Below are positions 44,157 to 54,311 of a stretch of DNA of 64,000 nt, one piece after another. The notes beneath the pieces were generated by a model. That model made no database searches. It saw only the letters and a program-made list of their open reading frames with translations, and had not been told where the DNA came from. The translations under genes and the position numbers were made by a program. The stretch spans positions 992,001 through 1,056,000 of the forward strand of contig NZ_JAJOZC010000001.1 in the NCBI RefSeq assembly GCF_023701695.1, in the 5' to 3' direction. This DNA is from Streptomyces sp. RKAG290. Lineage in GTDB: Bacteria; Actinomycetota; Actinomycetes; Streptomycetales; Streptomycetaceae. Position 1 is the stretch's first letter; every line of letters begins with the position of its first letter.

Positions 44157-45389
44157 CTAAGTGAAGGCAGGTGTCGCAGTGGGAAGCGTGCTCTCCAAAA
44201 GGGTCGAATCGCCCATTTCGCTCAGGACGAGGGCGAGTGCGCCCAACACCTCGGCCCGTCCGCCGAGGGCTCCGGGGAGCACCGAGAGCTGCCGTGCGGC
44301 GCTGGGGATGGAGTAGCGCGCCACCGAGTCGCGGATGGGCCCGAGGACCAGCTCGCCCGCCTCCGCGAGCGAACCGCCGAGCACCACCCGGCTGGGGTTG
44401 AGCAGGTTGCAGAGGTTGGCCACCCCGCTGCCCACGTGCCGCCCGACGTCCCCGATCACCCGGCGGCAGCCCGGGTCGCCCTCGCGGGCCAGCTGGACCA
44501 CCCGCTCCATGGTCAGATCGGGGCCGTGGCTGGGCTGGAGCAGGGGCAGCACGTACCGCGCGGCGGTGAACGTCTCCAGGCATCCCCGGTTGCCGCAGCG
44601 GCAGACAGGGCCCGACTCGTCGAGGGTGATGTGGCCGATCTCGCCGGCCGTGCCGCCGGGGCCCCGGTAGATGTGCCCGTCGATGACCAGACCGGCACCG
44701 ACACCGCTCGCGACCTTGATGTACGCCAGGTCCCTGACCCCGCGGCCGCTCCCCCAGACCAGCTCGCCCAGCGCCCCGAGGTTGGCGTCGTTGTCGACGT
44801 ACACCGGCACCCCGAGGCGTCCGGCCAGCTCTTCCCTGGGGTTGATGCCCGTCCAGCCCGGCAGGATCGACGTGGAGCCCAGCGTGCCGGACTCGACGTC
44901 GATCGGGCCGGGTACACCGAGGCCGACCCCGATCACCTTGCCGGGACTGATCCCGGTCGTCTCGATCAGCCGGTTGACCAGCTGTTCCGCCCGTCCGAAG
45001 CCGTCGGCCGACGAGGCGTCCACGTCCAGCGGCTCGGACTCCTCGGCGAGCACCTGGTGGGCCAGGTTGCCGACCGCCACCCGCAAGTGCGTATGTCCGA
45101 AATCGACACCGATGACGATGCCCGCGTCCCCGCTGAGCGAGACGCTGCGGGCCCGGCGGCCGCCCGCCGAGGTGGGCGTCACCTCGACGGTGCCGCCCTC
45201 TTTCAGTTCGCGAACGATATTGGAGACGGTGGCCGCGGAGAGGCCCGTGCTCCTGGCGATCTCCGCCTGGGTGAGCGAACCCGCCATACGTACGGCGCGC
45301 ACTACCCGCTCAAGGTTGGCGCGATGCAGAGATGTCTGCGACCCCGGAGTCTCCATCGACTCACTCACTCCTGCCATATTCTCCAACAT
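44157..45389 (-). CDS. rok7B7: ROK-family transcriptional regulator Rok7B7
   Basis: A 410-residue regulator with an N-terminal winged helix (about 38-62, LTQAEIARSTGLSAATVSNI) fused to a ROK sugar-kinase fold. The zinc motif CRCGNRGCLE (C263, C265, C270), the sugar-site E250/H253 (GEIGH) and the NDAN segment (200-203) are present, so it may sense a sugar or sugar phosphate. In S. coelicolor Rok7B7 influences xylose transport, carbon catabolite control and antibiotic production and lies, as here, between xylFGH and ngcEFG. ATG 45389 is used; in-frame starts at codons 5 and 12 have comparable ribosome sites. Confidence 0.9.
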   Translation of the reverse strand: MLENMAGVSESMETPGSQTSLHRANLERVVRAVRMAGSLTQAEIARSTGLSAATVSNIVRELKEGGTVEVTPTSAGGRRARSVSLSGDAGIVIGVDFGHTHLRVAVGNLAHQVLAEESEPLDVDASSADGFGRAEQLVNRLIETTGISPGKVIGVGLGVPGPIDVESGTLGSTSILPGWTGINPREELAGRLGVPVYVDNDANLGALGELVWGSGRGVRDLAYIKVASGVGAGLVIDGHIYRGPGGTAGEIGHITLDESGPVCRCGNRGCLETFTAARYVLPLLQPSHGPDLTMERVVQLAREGDPGCRRVIGDVGRHVGSGVANLCNLLNPSRVVLGGSLAEAGELVLGPIRDSVARYSIPSAARQLSVLPGALGGRAEVLGALALVLSEMGDSTLLESTLPTATPAFT

Positions 45390-45505
45390 GTGAACCCTAA
45401 GCTGAGCGTTTTGGGGTACTCCCCGTCAAGACCTTGAGCAGTCGAAGCCTCGGATGAGCACCGGACCCTCGCACGACGGCGGCTGCGAACTCCCCCTTAC
45501 ACAGA

Positions 45506-45543
45506 CGAACCGCCCGCCGGCATGAGGGCCGGCGGGCGGTTCG
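45506..45543 (-). terminator. Strong hairpin after ngcG
   Basis: Perfect 16-base arms (45506-45521, 45528-45543) with a six-base loop, 26 bases past the ngcG stop codon. Confidence 0.8.
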
Positions 45544-45568
45544 GTTGCGTCTGCGGAGCTCGGGAGGG

Positions 45569-46489
45569 TTACTTCACCGCACCCGCGGTCAGACCCGCGA
45601 CGACCTGGCGCTGGAAGATGATGTAGGCCGCGAGGACCGGGAGCATCGCCATCACCAGACCGGCGAAGAGCCCGGACCAGTCGCCCTTGTAGCCCTGCCC
45701 GTTGGCCAGTTCGACCAGGCCCTGGGAGAGCACCCGGTACTTCGGATCGGTGTTCAGCACGGTCGGCAGCAGGTACTGGTTCCACTGTCCGAGGAAGTTG
45801 AAGATACCGACGCTGATCAGGCCGGGCTTCGCCATGGGCAGCATCACCTGGAAGAACGTCCGGGTGTGCGAGGCCCCGTCCAGCATCGCCGCCTCCGCCA
45901 CGGAGCTGGGCAGCGTCCGGAAGAAGGAGGTGAGGAAGAAGACGGTGAACGGCAGCGAGTACGCGATGTAGACCAGGATCAGCCCGTGCCGCGTGTTCAG
46001 CATCCCCATGTTGTTCATCACGAAGAACAGCGGGACCAGCGCCAGGATGATCGGGAAGCTCATCCCGCCGATGAACAGGTAGTAGATGAAGCGGTTGCCC
46101 GGGAAGTCGAACCTCGCCAGTACGTACGCCGCCATCGAGCCGAGCAGCAGCGTACCGATGAGCGAACCGCCCACCACGACGATTGTGTTGAAGAAGTAAT
46201 CGCTCATATGCGCCTGACTCCAGGCGCGCGACCAGTTCTCGAAGTGAAGCTTGTCCGGCAGCGCCCACGGCGTCGACAGGATCGAGTCGTCGGTCTTGAA
46301 CGAGGCCATGATCGCCCAGAGGAGCGGCATGACCACCAGGAACGCCCAGATGATCAGCACGCCGTGGGAGAAGACGTTGAGGACCTTGCCCTCGCTGCTC
46401 TTCTCCTTGCCGCCGGCCGGGGCGGGCGTCTTGGACACGGGGGCCGGTTCCGTCACCGTGACCACGGGTGGGGTTTCAGTGGCCTTCAC
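45569..46489 (-). CDS. ngcG: N-acetylglucosamine/chitobiose ABC transporter permease NgcG
   Basis: A 306-residue MalG-type permease with six spans after a 40-residue charged N-terminus. The cytosolic EAA loop is AEAAMLDGASHTRTFFQVMLPM, contacting the shared ATPase. GTG 46489 has AGGTGAG seven bases upstream. It follows ngcF by 91 bases and ends the operon. Like other Streptomyces systems of this kind, the operon has no ATPase gene of its own and probably uses the general ATPase MsiK encoded elsewhere. Identity rests on resemblance and on position next to rok7B7. Confidence 0.85.
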   Translation of the reverse strand: MKATETPPVVTVTEPAPVSKTPAPAGGKEKSSEGKVLNVFSHGVLIIWAFLVVMPLLWAIMASFKTDDSILSTPWALPDKLHFENWSRAWSQAHMSDYFFNTIVVVGGSLIGTLLLGSMAAYVLARFDFPGNRFIYYLFIGGMSFPIILALVPLFFVMNNMGMLNTRHGLILVYIAYSLPFTVFFLTSFFRTLPSSVAEAAMLDGASHTRTFFQVMLPMAKPGLISVGIFNFLGQWNQYLLPTVLNTDPKYRVLSQGLVELANGQGYKGDWSGLFAGLVMAMLPVLAAYIIFQRQVVAGLTAGAVK

Positions 46490-46580
46490 GTGTGCTCACC
46501 TCGTACTGTCGAGCCGGCCGCCGGGACCGGGCTTCCTTGCCTGCTGGGGATCCGGGCAACGCGTCCCGGGAGGCTCAGCA

Positions 46581-47504
46581 TCAGAACTCCAGCCGCTCGC
46601 GCCGGCCCAGTCGCATCACGATGGCGGCGAACGCCAGGGTGATGATGAGCAGTCCGACACCGATGGTCGTCGCATATCCGGCCTGACCGTCACGGAACGC
46701 CGTCTGGTAGACGTACAGCGGCAGGACCGAGGTCGAGTAGTCGGGGCCGCCGGGGCCGACGGTCATGACCTGTACGGCCGTGAACGCCTCGACCCCGAGC
46801 GCCAGGATGCCCATGTAGACCCACCCGGACTGCACGGTGTCCCAGAGCAGCGGCAGGGTGATCTTGAAGAACGTCGTGACGCGGCTTGCCCCGTCCAGGA
46901 GCGCCGCCTCGTAGAAGTCCTTCGGAATGGACGCCATTCCGGCGGAGAAGAGGACGACGAAGAAACCTACCGTCGACCAGACCAGCACCATCATGACGCA
47001 GATGAGCGCCAGACTCGGATCACCCAGCCAGTCGGGCTGGATGGAGTCGAGTCCGATTCCCTTCAGGCCCGAATTCAGCATTCCGCTGCGCGGGTTGAAT
47101 GCGAACTGGAAGAGAAGCGCGACGATGACGATCGAGAGCACCTGCGGGAAGAAGTAGGCGATCTTGTAGAACGCCGAACCCCGCACACCGGAGACCGCGG
47201 CGTTCTTCCGCCGCCGGCCCCCGACATTGAGCATGAAGGCGAAGAAGAGCGCCAGGCCCAACGTCACCAGCGGCAGCAGCAGCACGAGCAGCACGCTGTG
47301 CTGCAGCGACTTCCAGAAGATGTCGTCCTTCAGCATCCTGGTGTAGTTGTCGAAGCCGACCATCTTGAAGTCCGAGCTCAGACCGGTCCAGTCCGTGAAC
47401 GAGTAGTAGATGGCCTGGATGAACGGCCACATGACGAAGACCGCGTACAACGCCAGTGGGACTACCAGGAATCCCACAATGAACCGGTACTTGCCGTGCT
47501 GCAT
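46581..47504 (-). CDS. ngcF: N-acetylglucosamine/chitobiose ABC transporter permease NgcF
   Basis: A 307-residue MalF-type permease with six predicted spans, from KYRFIVGFLVVPLALYAVFV to a basic end RLGRRERLEF. The EAA loop is YEAALLDGASRVTTFFKITL. An insert between spans 2 and 3 (NVGGRRRKNAAVSGVRGSAF) is basic and cytosolic. It is 50 bases downstream of ngcE. With NgcG it forms the membrane channel for sugar delivered by NgcE. Confidence 0.87.
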   Translation of the reverse strand: MQHGKYRFIVGFLVVPLALYAVFVMWPFIQAIYYSFTDWTGLSSDFKMVGFDNYTRMLKDDIFWKSLQHSVLLVLLLPLVTLGLALFFAFMLNVGGRRRKNAAVSGVRGSAFYKIAYFFPQVLSIVIVALLFQFAFNPRSGMLNSGLKGIGLDSIQPDWLGDPSLALICVMMVLVWSTVGFFVVLFSAGMASIPKDFYEAALLDGASRVTTFFKITLPLLWDTVQSGWVYMGILALGVEAFTAVQVMTVGPGGPDYSTSVLPLYVYQTAFRDGQAGYATTIGVGLLIITLAFAAIVMRLGRRERLEF

Positions 47505-47554
47505 CGTTTACCGACCCCGATCTTTCCGCGGGTGCTGCCGCTGGTGACGGTTGC

Positions 47555-49000
47555 TCACTGGTGCTTGTAGTGCTTGATGGACTGGTCCTTGGCCGCGGCG
47601 TCCGCGTAGGCCTGGATCTTCTTGATGGCCTCGGCCGGGGTCAGCCGCCCTGCCATCATCTCGCCGATGCCCGCCGTGCCGATCTGCTCCTTCTGGAGCT
47701 TGCCGTACCAGTCCTGCAGACGGGGGTTCACCACGTTGTCGCCGGCCTTGGTGAGGGCGTCGACACCGGCCTGCAGAGCGGTGGAGAGGGTCAGGCCGTC
47801 GGTGCCGCCGTTGAAGGCGCTCAGGGACTTGACCTGCTTGGTGAAGTTCTTCGAGGACGCCTCGGAGAGCATGATACGCAGCTGCTCCATTCCGCCCTCC
47901 TTGTTCTTCGCCTTCGCGGGCACGATGAAGGGCTCGCCGCCGGCGGCCCAGATGGTGCCGAACGGCAGCTTGTCGGACGAGTCCAGGCTGGACGGCGCCC
48001 CGACCATCATCTTGAAGTCCTTGGGCGTGGTCGGCGCCGCCTCGTTCTCCACCCACGAGCCGTTCGGGATGAAGAGGGCCTTGCCCTTGGTCCACTCGGT
48101 CTGCGACTGGATGTGGGTCAGGCCCGGGGTGCCCTTGAGGATGTACCCCTTCTTGTACAGCTCGTAGTACGCCTCGAACGCCGCCTTGACGGCGGGGTCC
48201 TTCCAGGCGTTCGGCTCAAGGTTGTCGATCTTGTCGAGGACCTCGCGGCCACCGATCTTGCCGATGAAGGGGTAGAGCGAGAACGGCAGGTAGTACGGGT
48301 ACTTGCCCGCGTACGTCCAGCCGGCGATGCCCTTCTTCTTCGCCTTCGCGCAGAGCGCGAGCATGTCGTCCCAGTTCTCGGGGTACTCGGCGTCGAGTCC
48401 CTCGAGCGCGGTCTGCGAGTACCAGACCCCGTAGACGGTGTAGGCGTAGTTCATGATCCAGACCGGATCACCGTCGAACTGGCCCATCTCCAGCACACCC
48501 GGGCGCAGGGTGTCGCGGACCTTCTTGGACGGGTCGTCGAAGGACGGGGCGTCCATCAGCGGGGTCAGGTCGGCCAGCTGCTTCTTGCCGACGAGGACGC
48601 CCATGTCCATCTGCTCGGCGCCCGAGTTGTCGATCAGGTCCGGCGGGGTGCCGCCGTTGAAGCGGGGCTGGAGCTGCGACTGGATCTTCTGCGTCGCGGT
48701 GTGCTTGACCTTCACCTTCGGGAAGGACGCGTTGTACTGCTTCTCGGCGTCGATCGCGTACTGCTGGCCGAAGCCGCCGTCGAAGATGACCACGTCGAGC
48801 GCGGCCGTCTCGTTGACGCCCAGCGGGTTCTTCGCGCTGGTCTTGCCCTTCTTGACCGAGTCGTCCGTGCCGCTGTCGCTACTCGCACAGGCCGACAGGA
48901 AGCTCATTGTCGGAACGGTGATCAGACCGAGTGCGGCAGACCGCTTGATCACGTCGCGACGGCCAAGGCCCTCATTCTTGCGGGCGGAGGTGGATGCCAT
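47555..49000 (-). CDS. ngcE: N-acetylglucosamine/chitobiose-binding lipoprotein NgcE
   Basis: A 481-residue extracellular solute-binding protein (family 1). The signal contains a twin arginine, GLGRRDVIKRSAALGL, and a lipobox FLSAC, so it may be a Tat-exported lipoprotein. The mature fold carries DVVIFDGGFGQQYAIDAEKQ, FNGGTPPDLIDNSGAEQMDM and NGSWVENEAAP, as in NgcE proteins that bind N-acetylglucosamine and chitobiose. ATG 49000 follows GAGGA by seven bases. A DasR-like site lies about 235 bases upstream. Binding specificity is taken from the family. Confidence 0.88.
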   Translation of the reverse strand: MASTSARKNEGLGRRDVIKRSAALGLITVPTMSFLSACASSDSGTDDSVKKGKTSAKNPLGVNETAALDVVIFDGGFGQQYAIDAEKQYNASFPKVKVKHTATQKIQSQLQPRFNGGTPPDLIDNSGAEQMDMGVLVGKKQLADLTPLMDAPSFDDPSKKVRDTLRPGVLEMGQFDGDPVWIMNYAYTVYGVWYSQTALEGLDAEYPENWDDMLALCAKAKKKGIAGWTYAGKYPYYLPFSLYPFIGKIGGREVLDKIDNLEPNAWKDPAVKAAFEAYYELYKKGYILKGTPGLTHIQSQTEWTKGKALFIPNGSWVENEAAPTTPKDFKMMVGAPSSLDSSDKLPFGTIWAAGGEPFIVPAKAKNKEGGMEQLRIMLSEASSKNFTKQVKSLSAFNGGTDGLTLSTALQAGVDALTKAGDNVVNPRLQDWYGKLQKEQIGTAGIGEMMAGRLTPAEAIKKIQAYADAAAKDQSIKHYKHQ

Positions 49001-49233
49001 GCTCAAGTCCTCGCCTTCTCCAGGACTCAGGCGGTGTGTATCGGTCGCCCATCGGTATTCGCCTCAGGCGAAGGGCCCCGCCACCGCGGTCAGTTGCGCT
49101 TGGGTGGTGCAGATTTCAGGCTAGCCATTGCAGTGGGGGCGTCAGGGACCGGACAGCCGACGCCGTTGCGGCGTCCAGTTGCCCTCCCCGTGTCCCCCTG
49201 CCGCACAGTCGTAAAACTCCTGTGCAGATGCCG

Positions 49234-49249
49234 ACAGGTATAGTCCACT
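49234..49249 (-). promoter_or_regulatory. Candidate DasR-responsive element (dre) upstream of ngcE
   Basis: ACAGGTATAGTCCACT matches the recalled dre consensus ACTGGTCTAGACCACT at 13 of 16 positions, keeping both GGT and ACC-like half-site cores with a TA centre. DasR is the GntR-type regulator of aminosugar genes in Streptomyces, so a site here would make sense. Binding is not proven. Confidence 0.45.
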
Positions 49250-49400
49250 TGCCGCCAACTGAGCAAGATCGAATGCAGGTTTGAACGGCAGTCTTTCCCG
49301 AGTTGAGACCTCGCGGATACCTCGGCACCGCACGCCCTCCTCCGGATGTAACGATTCCCGCATTACGGTCGATTCGACTGCGTGTCTCCATCCAACACCC

Positions 49401-49432
49401 TTGACACCACCAGGCACTTCGCTCCCTACTGG
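49401..49432 (+). promoter_or_regulatory. Candidate promoter for the GH92 gene
   Basis: TTGACA at 49401-49406 is a perfect -35 element. The best -10 is TACTGG at 49427-49432, but the 20-base spacing is long, so the assignment is weak. Confidence 0.3.
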
Positions 49433-49493
49433 TTCCTGCGCACCCCGCTGACAACGTTGTCCAAGCGCGCTTCCTCGGGAGGAATGGCTCGGC

Positions 49494-52400
49494 ATGCAGC
49501 CCCGACACGGTTCTCGCAAGAGACAAAACGGTATGGCCGCCCTGATCGCGGCTTCACTGGTTCTGGTCGTGACAGCCCCCACCGCGTCCGCCGCTCAGTC
49601 GGCCGGGTCAGGAGAAAAGGGGCATAAGCCTGCGGGCGACCGGATATTCAGTTCATCCTTCGAGGCTGACGAGAAGCAGCCGGACTGGCGCAATACAGTC
49701 GAAGAGGGCCCGGACGGAAAGAAGCGGACATCGGGCGTCGATGGCGGCTTCTCCGACGGAATCCCGGGCAATGTCACCGACAAGGTGACAGACGTCCGCG
49801 CCAGTGACGAGAACACCGGTGGCGGTGAGGTGAAGGAAAACCTCATCGACGGCGAATCCCATACGAAGTGGCTTTCCTTCAAGCCCGCCGCCTGGGCCGA
49901 GTTCGATCTTGTCGAGCCCGTCAAGGTCGTCACCTACGCGCTGACGTCCGCCGACGACCACGACGAGCGGGACCCCAAGGACTGGACCCTGCAGGGCTCC
50001 GAGGACGGCAAGACCTGGACTGACCTCGACTCGCAGACCGGCCAGAGCTTCGGCGAGCGCTTCCAGACCAAGTCGTACGACTTCACGTCGGACAAGGCCT
50101 ACCAGCACTTCCGGCTGAACATCACGAAGAACAACGGCGCCGCCGACGCGACCCAGCTCGCGGACGTCCAGTTCTCCGACGGCGACACCTCCACGCCGGC
50201 CCCCGACGACATGCGCAGCCAGATCGACAACGGCCCGTCCGGCTCCCCGACCGCCAAGGCCGGCGCGGGATTCACCGGAAAGAAGGCACTGCGGTACGCG
50301 GGCACGCACAAGGCGGACGGCCGGGCCTACTCGTACAACAAGGTCTTCGACGTCAACACCGCCGTCACCCGGGACACCGCGCTCTCCTACCTGGTCTACC
50401 CCCAGATGGCCCAGACGGATCTGGCCTACCCGGCCACGCACGTCTCCGTGGACCTGGCGTTCACGGACGGCACGTACCTGAGCGACCTGCACGCCACCGA
50501 CTCCAACGGCGGTCTGCTGACCCCGCAGGGCCAGGCCGACGGCAAGCGTCTCTACGTCAACCAGTGGAACAAGGTCGACTCGCAGATCGGCACCGTCGCG
50601 GCGGGCAAGACCGTCGACCGGGTCCTCGTCGCGTACGACTCCCCCAAGGGCCCGTCGAAGTTCCGTGGCTGGCTCGACGACATCAAGATCGCTCCCAAGG
50701 CGCCCGAGAAGCGCAAGGCGCACCTCTCGGACTACGCCTCGACCATCCGCGGCACGAACTCAAGCGGCGACTTCTCCCGCGGGAACAACTTCCCCGCCAC
50801 CGCGGTCCCCAACGGCTTCAACTTCTGGACCCCGGTCACCAACGCCGGCTCGACCAGCTGGCTGTACGACTACGCGCGCGGCAACAACAAGGACAACCTG
50901 CCCACCCTGCAGGCCTTCAGCGCGAGCCATGAGCCGAGCCCTTGGATGGGCGACCGGCAGACCTTCCAGATGATGCCGTCGGCGGTCTCCGGCACCCCGG
51001 ACGCCTCCCGCGAGGCACGCGCGCTGCCGTTCAAGCACGAGAACGAGACGGCGCGGCCCCACTACTACGGGGTGACGTTCGAGAACGGCCTCAAGGCCGA
51101 GATGACGCCGACCGACCACGCGGCGCGGATGCGGTTCACCTACCCCGGTGACGACGCCAGCATGGTCTTCGACAACGTCTCCAACGACGGCGGGCTCACC
51201 CTCGACGCGAAGACCAGCTCCTTCACCGGGTTCTCCGACGTGAAGAGCGGCGGGTCGACGGGAGCCACCCGGCTCTTCGTGTACGGCGTCTTCGACTCCC
51301 CCGTCAAGAGCAGCGGCAAGCTCTCCGGCGGCGGTGGCGACGACGTGACCGGCTACCTCCGCTTCGACGCGGGCAAGGACCGTACCGTCAACCTGCGGCT
51401 GGCCACCTCGCTGATCAGCCTCGACCAGGCGAAGCAGAACCTGGCCGCCGAGATCCCCGCCTCGCGCTCCTTCGACCGGGTCGAGGACAAGGCGCAGGAC
51501 GCCTGGGACGACCTGCTGGGCAAGGTCGAGGTCGAGGGCGCGTCCGCCGACCAGCTGACCACGCTGTACTCCAGCATGTACCGGCTCTACCTCTACCCCA
51601 ACTCGGGCTTCGAGAAGGTCGGCGGCAAGGACAAGTACGCCTCCCCGTTCTCCCCGCAGGTCGGCTCGGACACCCCGACCCACACCGGCGCGAAGATCGT
51701 CGACGGGAAGGTGTACGTCAACAACGGCTTCTGGGACACCTACCGGACGACGTGGCCCGCGTACTCCTTCCTCACGCCGAAGAAGGCCGGCGAGATGGTG
51801 GACGGGTTCGTCCAGCAGTACAAGGACGGTGGCTGGATCTCGCGCTGGTCCTCCCCCGGCTACTCGGACCTGATGACCGGCACCTCGTCGGACGTCGCGT
51901 TCGCGGACGCGTACATCAAGGGCGTGGACTTCGACGCGGAGGCGGCCTACGACGCGGCCCTGAAGAACGCCACGGTCGTCCCGCCGTCCTCGGGAGTCGG
52001 CCGCAAGGGCATGGAGACCTCGCCCTTCGTCGGTTACGCGGACACCTCGACCCACGAGGGCCTGTCCTGGTCGCTTGAGGGCTACCTCAACGACTACGGC
52101 ATCGCGCAGATGGGCCAGGCGCTCTACAAGAAGACGAAGAAGCAGCACTACAAGGACGAGTCCGAGTACTTCATGAACCGGGCCCGTAACTACGTCGACC
52201 TGTTCGACAGCAAGGCCGGCTTCTTCCAGGGCAAGGACCCCAAGGGCGACTGGCGGCTCCCGTCCGACAAGTACGACCCGCGGGTCTGGGGCTACGACTA
52301 CACGGAGACCGACGGCTGGGGCTACGCGTTCACCGCCCCCCAGGACAGCAAGGGCCTCGCCAACCTGTACGGCGGCCGGGACGGTCTGGCCAAGAAGCTG

Positions 52401-53338
52401 GACACGTACTTCTCCACCCCCGAGACGGCGGGCCCCGAGTTCGTGGGCTCGTACGGCGGCGTCATCCACGAGATGACGGAGGCCCGTGACGTACGGATGG
52501 GGCAGTACGGCCACAGCAACCAGGTCGCGCACCACGTCACGTACATGTACGACGCGGCGTCGCAGCCCTGGAAGACGCAGGAGAAGGTCCGCGAGGTCCT
52601 CGGCCGCCTGTACACGGGCAGCGAGATCGGCCAGGGCTACCACGGCGACGAGGACAACGGCGAGCAGTCGGCCTGGTTCCTCTTCTCCTCGCTCGGCTTC
52701 TACCCGCTGGTCATGGGCAGTGGCGAGTACGCGATCGGCTCCCCGCTGTTCACCAAGACCACCGTGCACCTGGAGAACGGCCACGACCTGGTCGTCAGGG
52801 CGCCGAAGAACAGCACGAAGAACATCTACGTCCAGGGCCTGAAGGTCAACGGCAAGAAGTGGACCTCCACCTCGCTGCCGCACGACGTGCTCGCCAAGGG
52901 CGGGGTGCTGGACTTCGACATGGGTCCCAAGCCGTCGGCCTGGGGCACCGGCAAGGACGCCGCCCCGGTCTCCATCACCAAGGACGACAAGGTGCCGTCG
53001 CCGAAGAAGGACGTGCTGAAGGGCGAGGGTCCGCTGTTCGACGACACCTCGGCCACCTCGGCCACGGCCTCCACGGTGGAGCTGCCGGTCCCCTCGGCGA
53101 CGAACGCGGTCCAGTACACGCTGACGTCGGGCGCGGCCGCCAAGGCCCGAGCGGCTGGGTGGTGCAGGGCTCGTCGGACGGCAAGACCTGGAAGGACCTC
53201 GACAAGCGGTCCGGCCAGTCGTTCGCCTGGGACAAGCAGACGAGGGCCTTCACGGTGAAGACCCCCGGTTCGTACGCGCACTACCGGCTGGTGCTCGACG
53301 CTGAGGCGACGCTCGCGGAGGTGGAGCTCATCTCCTGA
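49494..53338 (+). pseudogene. Secreted GH92 alpha-mannosidase with discoidin-like domain, frameshifted at the C-terminus
   Basis: A signal peptide (MAALIAASLVLVVTAPTASA, about 14-33) marks export. An N-terminal F5/8-type C domain (about 100-235) has NLIDGESHTKWL and WTLQGSEDGKTWTDL. The GH92 catalytic part (about 410-1135) ends in GYHGDEDNGEQSAWFLFSSL, which holds the expected catalytic acid region. GH92 enzymes are calcium-dependent exo-alpha-mannosidases. The frame from ATG 49494 (CGGGAGGA 11 bases upstream) breaks at about 53145; a second discoidin-like tail (SGWVVQGSSDGKTWKDL to EVELIS) continues in another frame to TGA 53338. One added base gives 1281 residues. If real, the break removes only the accessory C-terminal module. 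Confidence 0.88.
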
Positions 53339-53352
53339 CCTCGGTTGCTCCA

Positions 53353-53391
53353 CGGACGGCCGGCATCTCCCCACGAGATGCCGGCCGTCCG
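53353..53391 (+). terminator. Strong hairpin after the GH92 gene
   Basis: Perfect 17-base arms (53353-53369, 53375-53391) with a five-base loop start 14 bases after the restored stop codon at 53338, which supports that stop as the true gene end. Confidence 0.85.
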
Positions 53392-53477
53392 CGTTCTCCC
53401 CTGGCCGTGTCACACGTGGGAGTGGGCCCCGGGCCGTTCGGCAGTGGGGCGGGGCGAGTTGCCGCTACGTTCCGCTC

Positions 53478-54311
53478 ATGCCTCTGCCGAAGGATCTGGA
53501 CCCGTACACCGACTCTCGCGCCTTCTACGGCGCGGAGTTGCGCCGGCTGCGCGAGGCGGCCGGGATGTCGCAGGGCGAGCTCGGCGAGCGGGTCTTCTGC
53601 TCCGGCTCGTACATCGGCCAGTTCGAGGCGGCGACGCGCCGGCCGCAGTTGGAGATGTCCCGCGCGTTCGACCAACTGCTAGGCAGCGGAGCACATCTTG
53701 AGCGGCTGTGCAGACTGGCCGGACAGTCGCGGGTGGCGGAGTACTTCGCCGACGCGGCCGAGCTGGAAAGGCAGGCCAGGAGCATCAGTGAGTACGCCCC
53801 CGTGTTGATTCCCGGCCTGCTCCAAACACGTGGTTACGCAGCAGCGTTGACCCGTGCTTCTCAGCGATTCATCTCCGCCGAAGCCGTGGAACAACAGGTC
53901 AGCACCCGCATGGAGCGCTCAGAACTTCTGCGGGGCGACACGCCGCCCGCGTTCTGGGCAATCCTGCACGAGTCCGCCCTGCGGGTGCCGGTCGGTGGCC
54001 CCGAGGTCATGCGCGAACAGCTCAACCACCTTGCGGAGACGGCGGTTACGCATCGGCACATCATTCTCCAGGTCTTGCCGTTCTCCGCCGGGGTGCACCC
54101 GTTCCTCAACACGATGGTCTCGTTGATGGACTTTGCGGACGGCCCTCCGGTGGCCTACAGCGAGGGCGCGTACACCGGGCAGCTCATCGACGAACCGCAG
54201 CTGGTGGGCACTTACCAATCGGCATACGATCTGGCCAGGGCCGTCGCTCTGTCGCCGGAGGCGTCCCTGGCCCTGATCGAATCGGCGGCGAAGGACTATC
54301 TCACCCCATGA
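53478..54311 (+). CDS. XRE-family helix-turn-helix regulator with DUF5753 domain
   Basis: A 277-residue regulator of the class that includes WhiJ. The N-terminal HTH (about 17-70) reads FYGAELRRLREAAGMSQGEL and GSYIGQFEAATRRPQL. The DUF5753 domain (about 95-272) includes YAPVLIPGLLQTRGYAAALT, FWAILHESALRVPVGG and HIILQVLPFSAGVHPFLNTM. Its TGA overlaps the ATG of a DUF397 gene (ATGA). Such pairs are numerous in Streptomyces genomes and act in development and secondary metabolism, the small protein probably modulating the DNA-binding one. Targets are unknown. Confidence 0.9.
   Translation: MPLPKDLDPYTDSRAFYGAELRRLREAAGMSQGELGERVFCSGSYIGQFEAATRRPQLEMSRAFDQLLGSGAHLERLCRLAGQSRVAEYFADAAELERQARSISEYAPVLIPGLLQTRGYAAALTRASQRFISAEAVEQQVSTRMERSELLRGDTPPAFWAILHESALRVPVGGPEVMREQLNHLAETAVTHRHIILQVLPFSAGVHPFLNTMVSLMDFADGPPVAYSEGAYTGQLIDEPQLVGTYQSAYDLARAVALSPEASLALIESAAKDYLTP

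Larger units (their letters stand above)
49001..49493. other. Divergent promoter region ngcE / GH92 gene
   Basis: This 493-base stretch holds no supportable gene. It contains a DasR-like element (49234-49249) facing ngcE and a TTGACA hexamer (49401-49406) on the GH92 side. The remainder is AT-richer than average around 49205-49290 and shows no long repeat. Confidence 0.6.
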
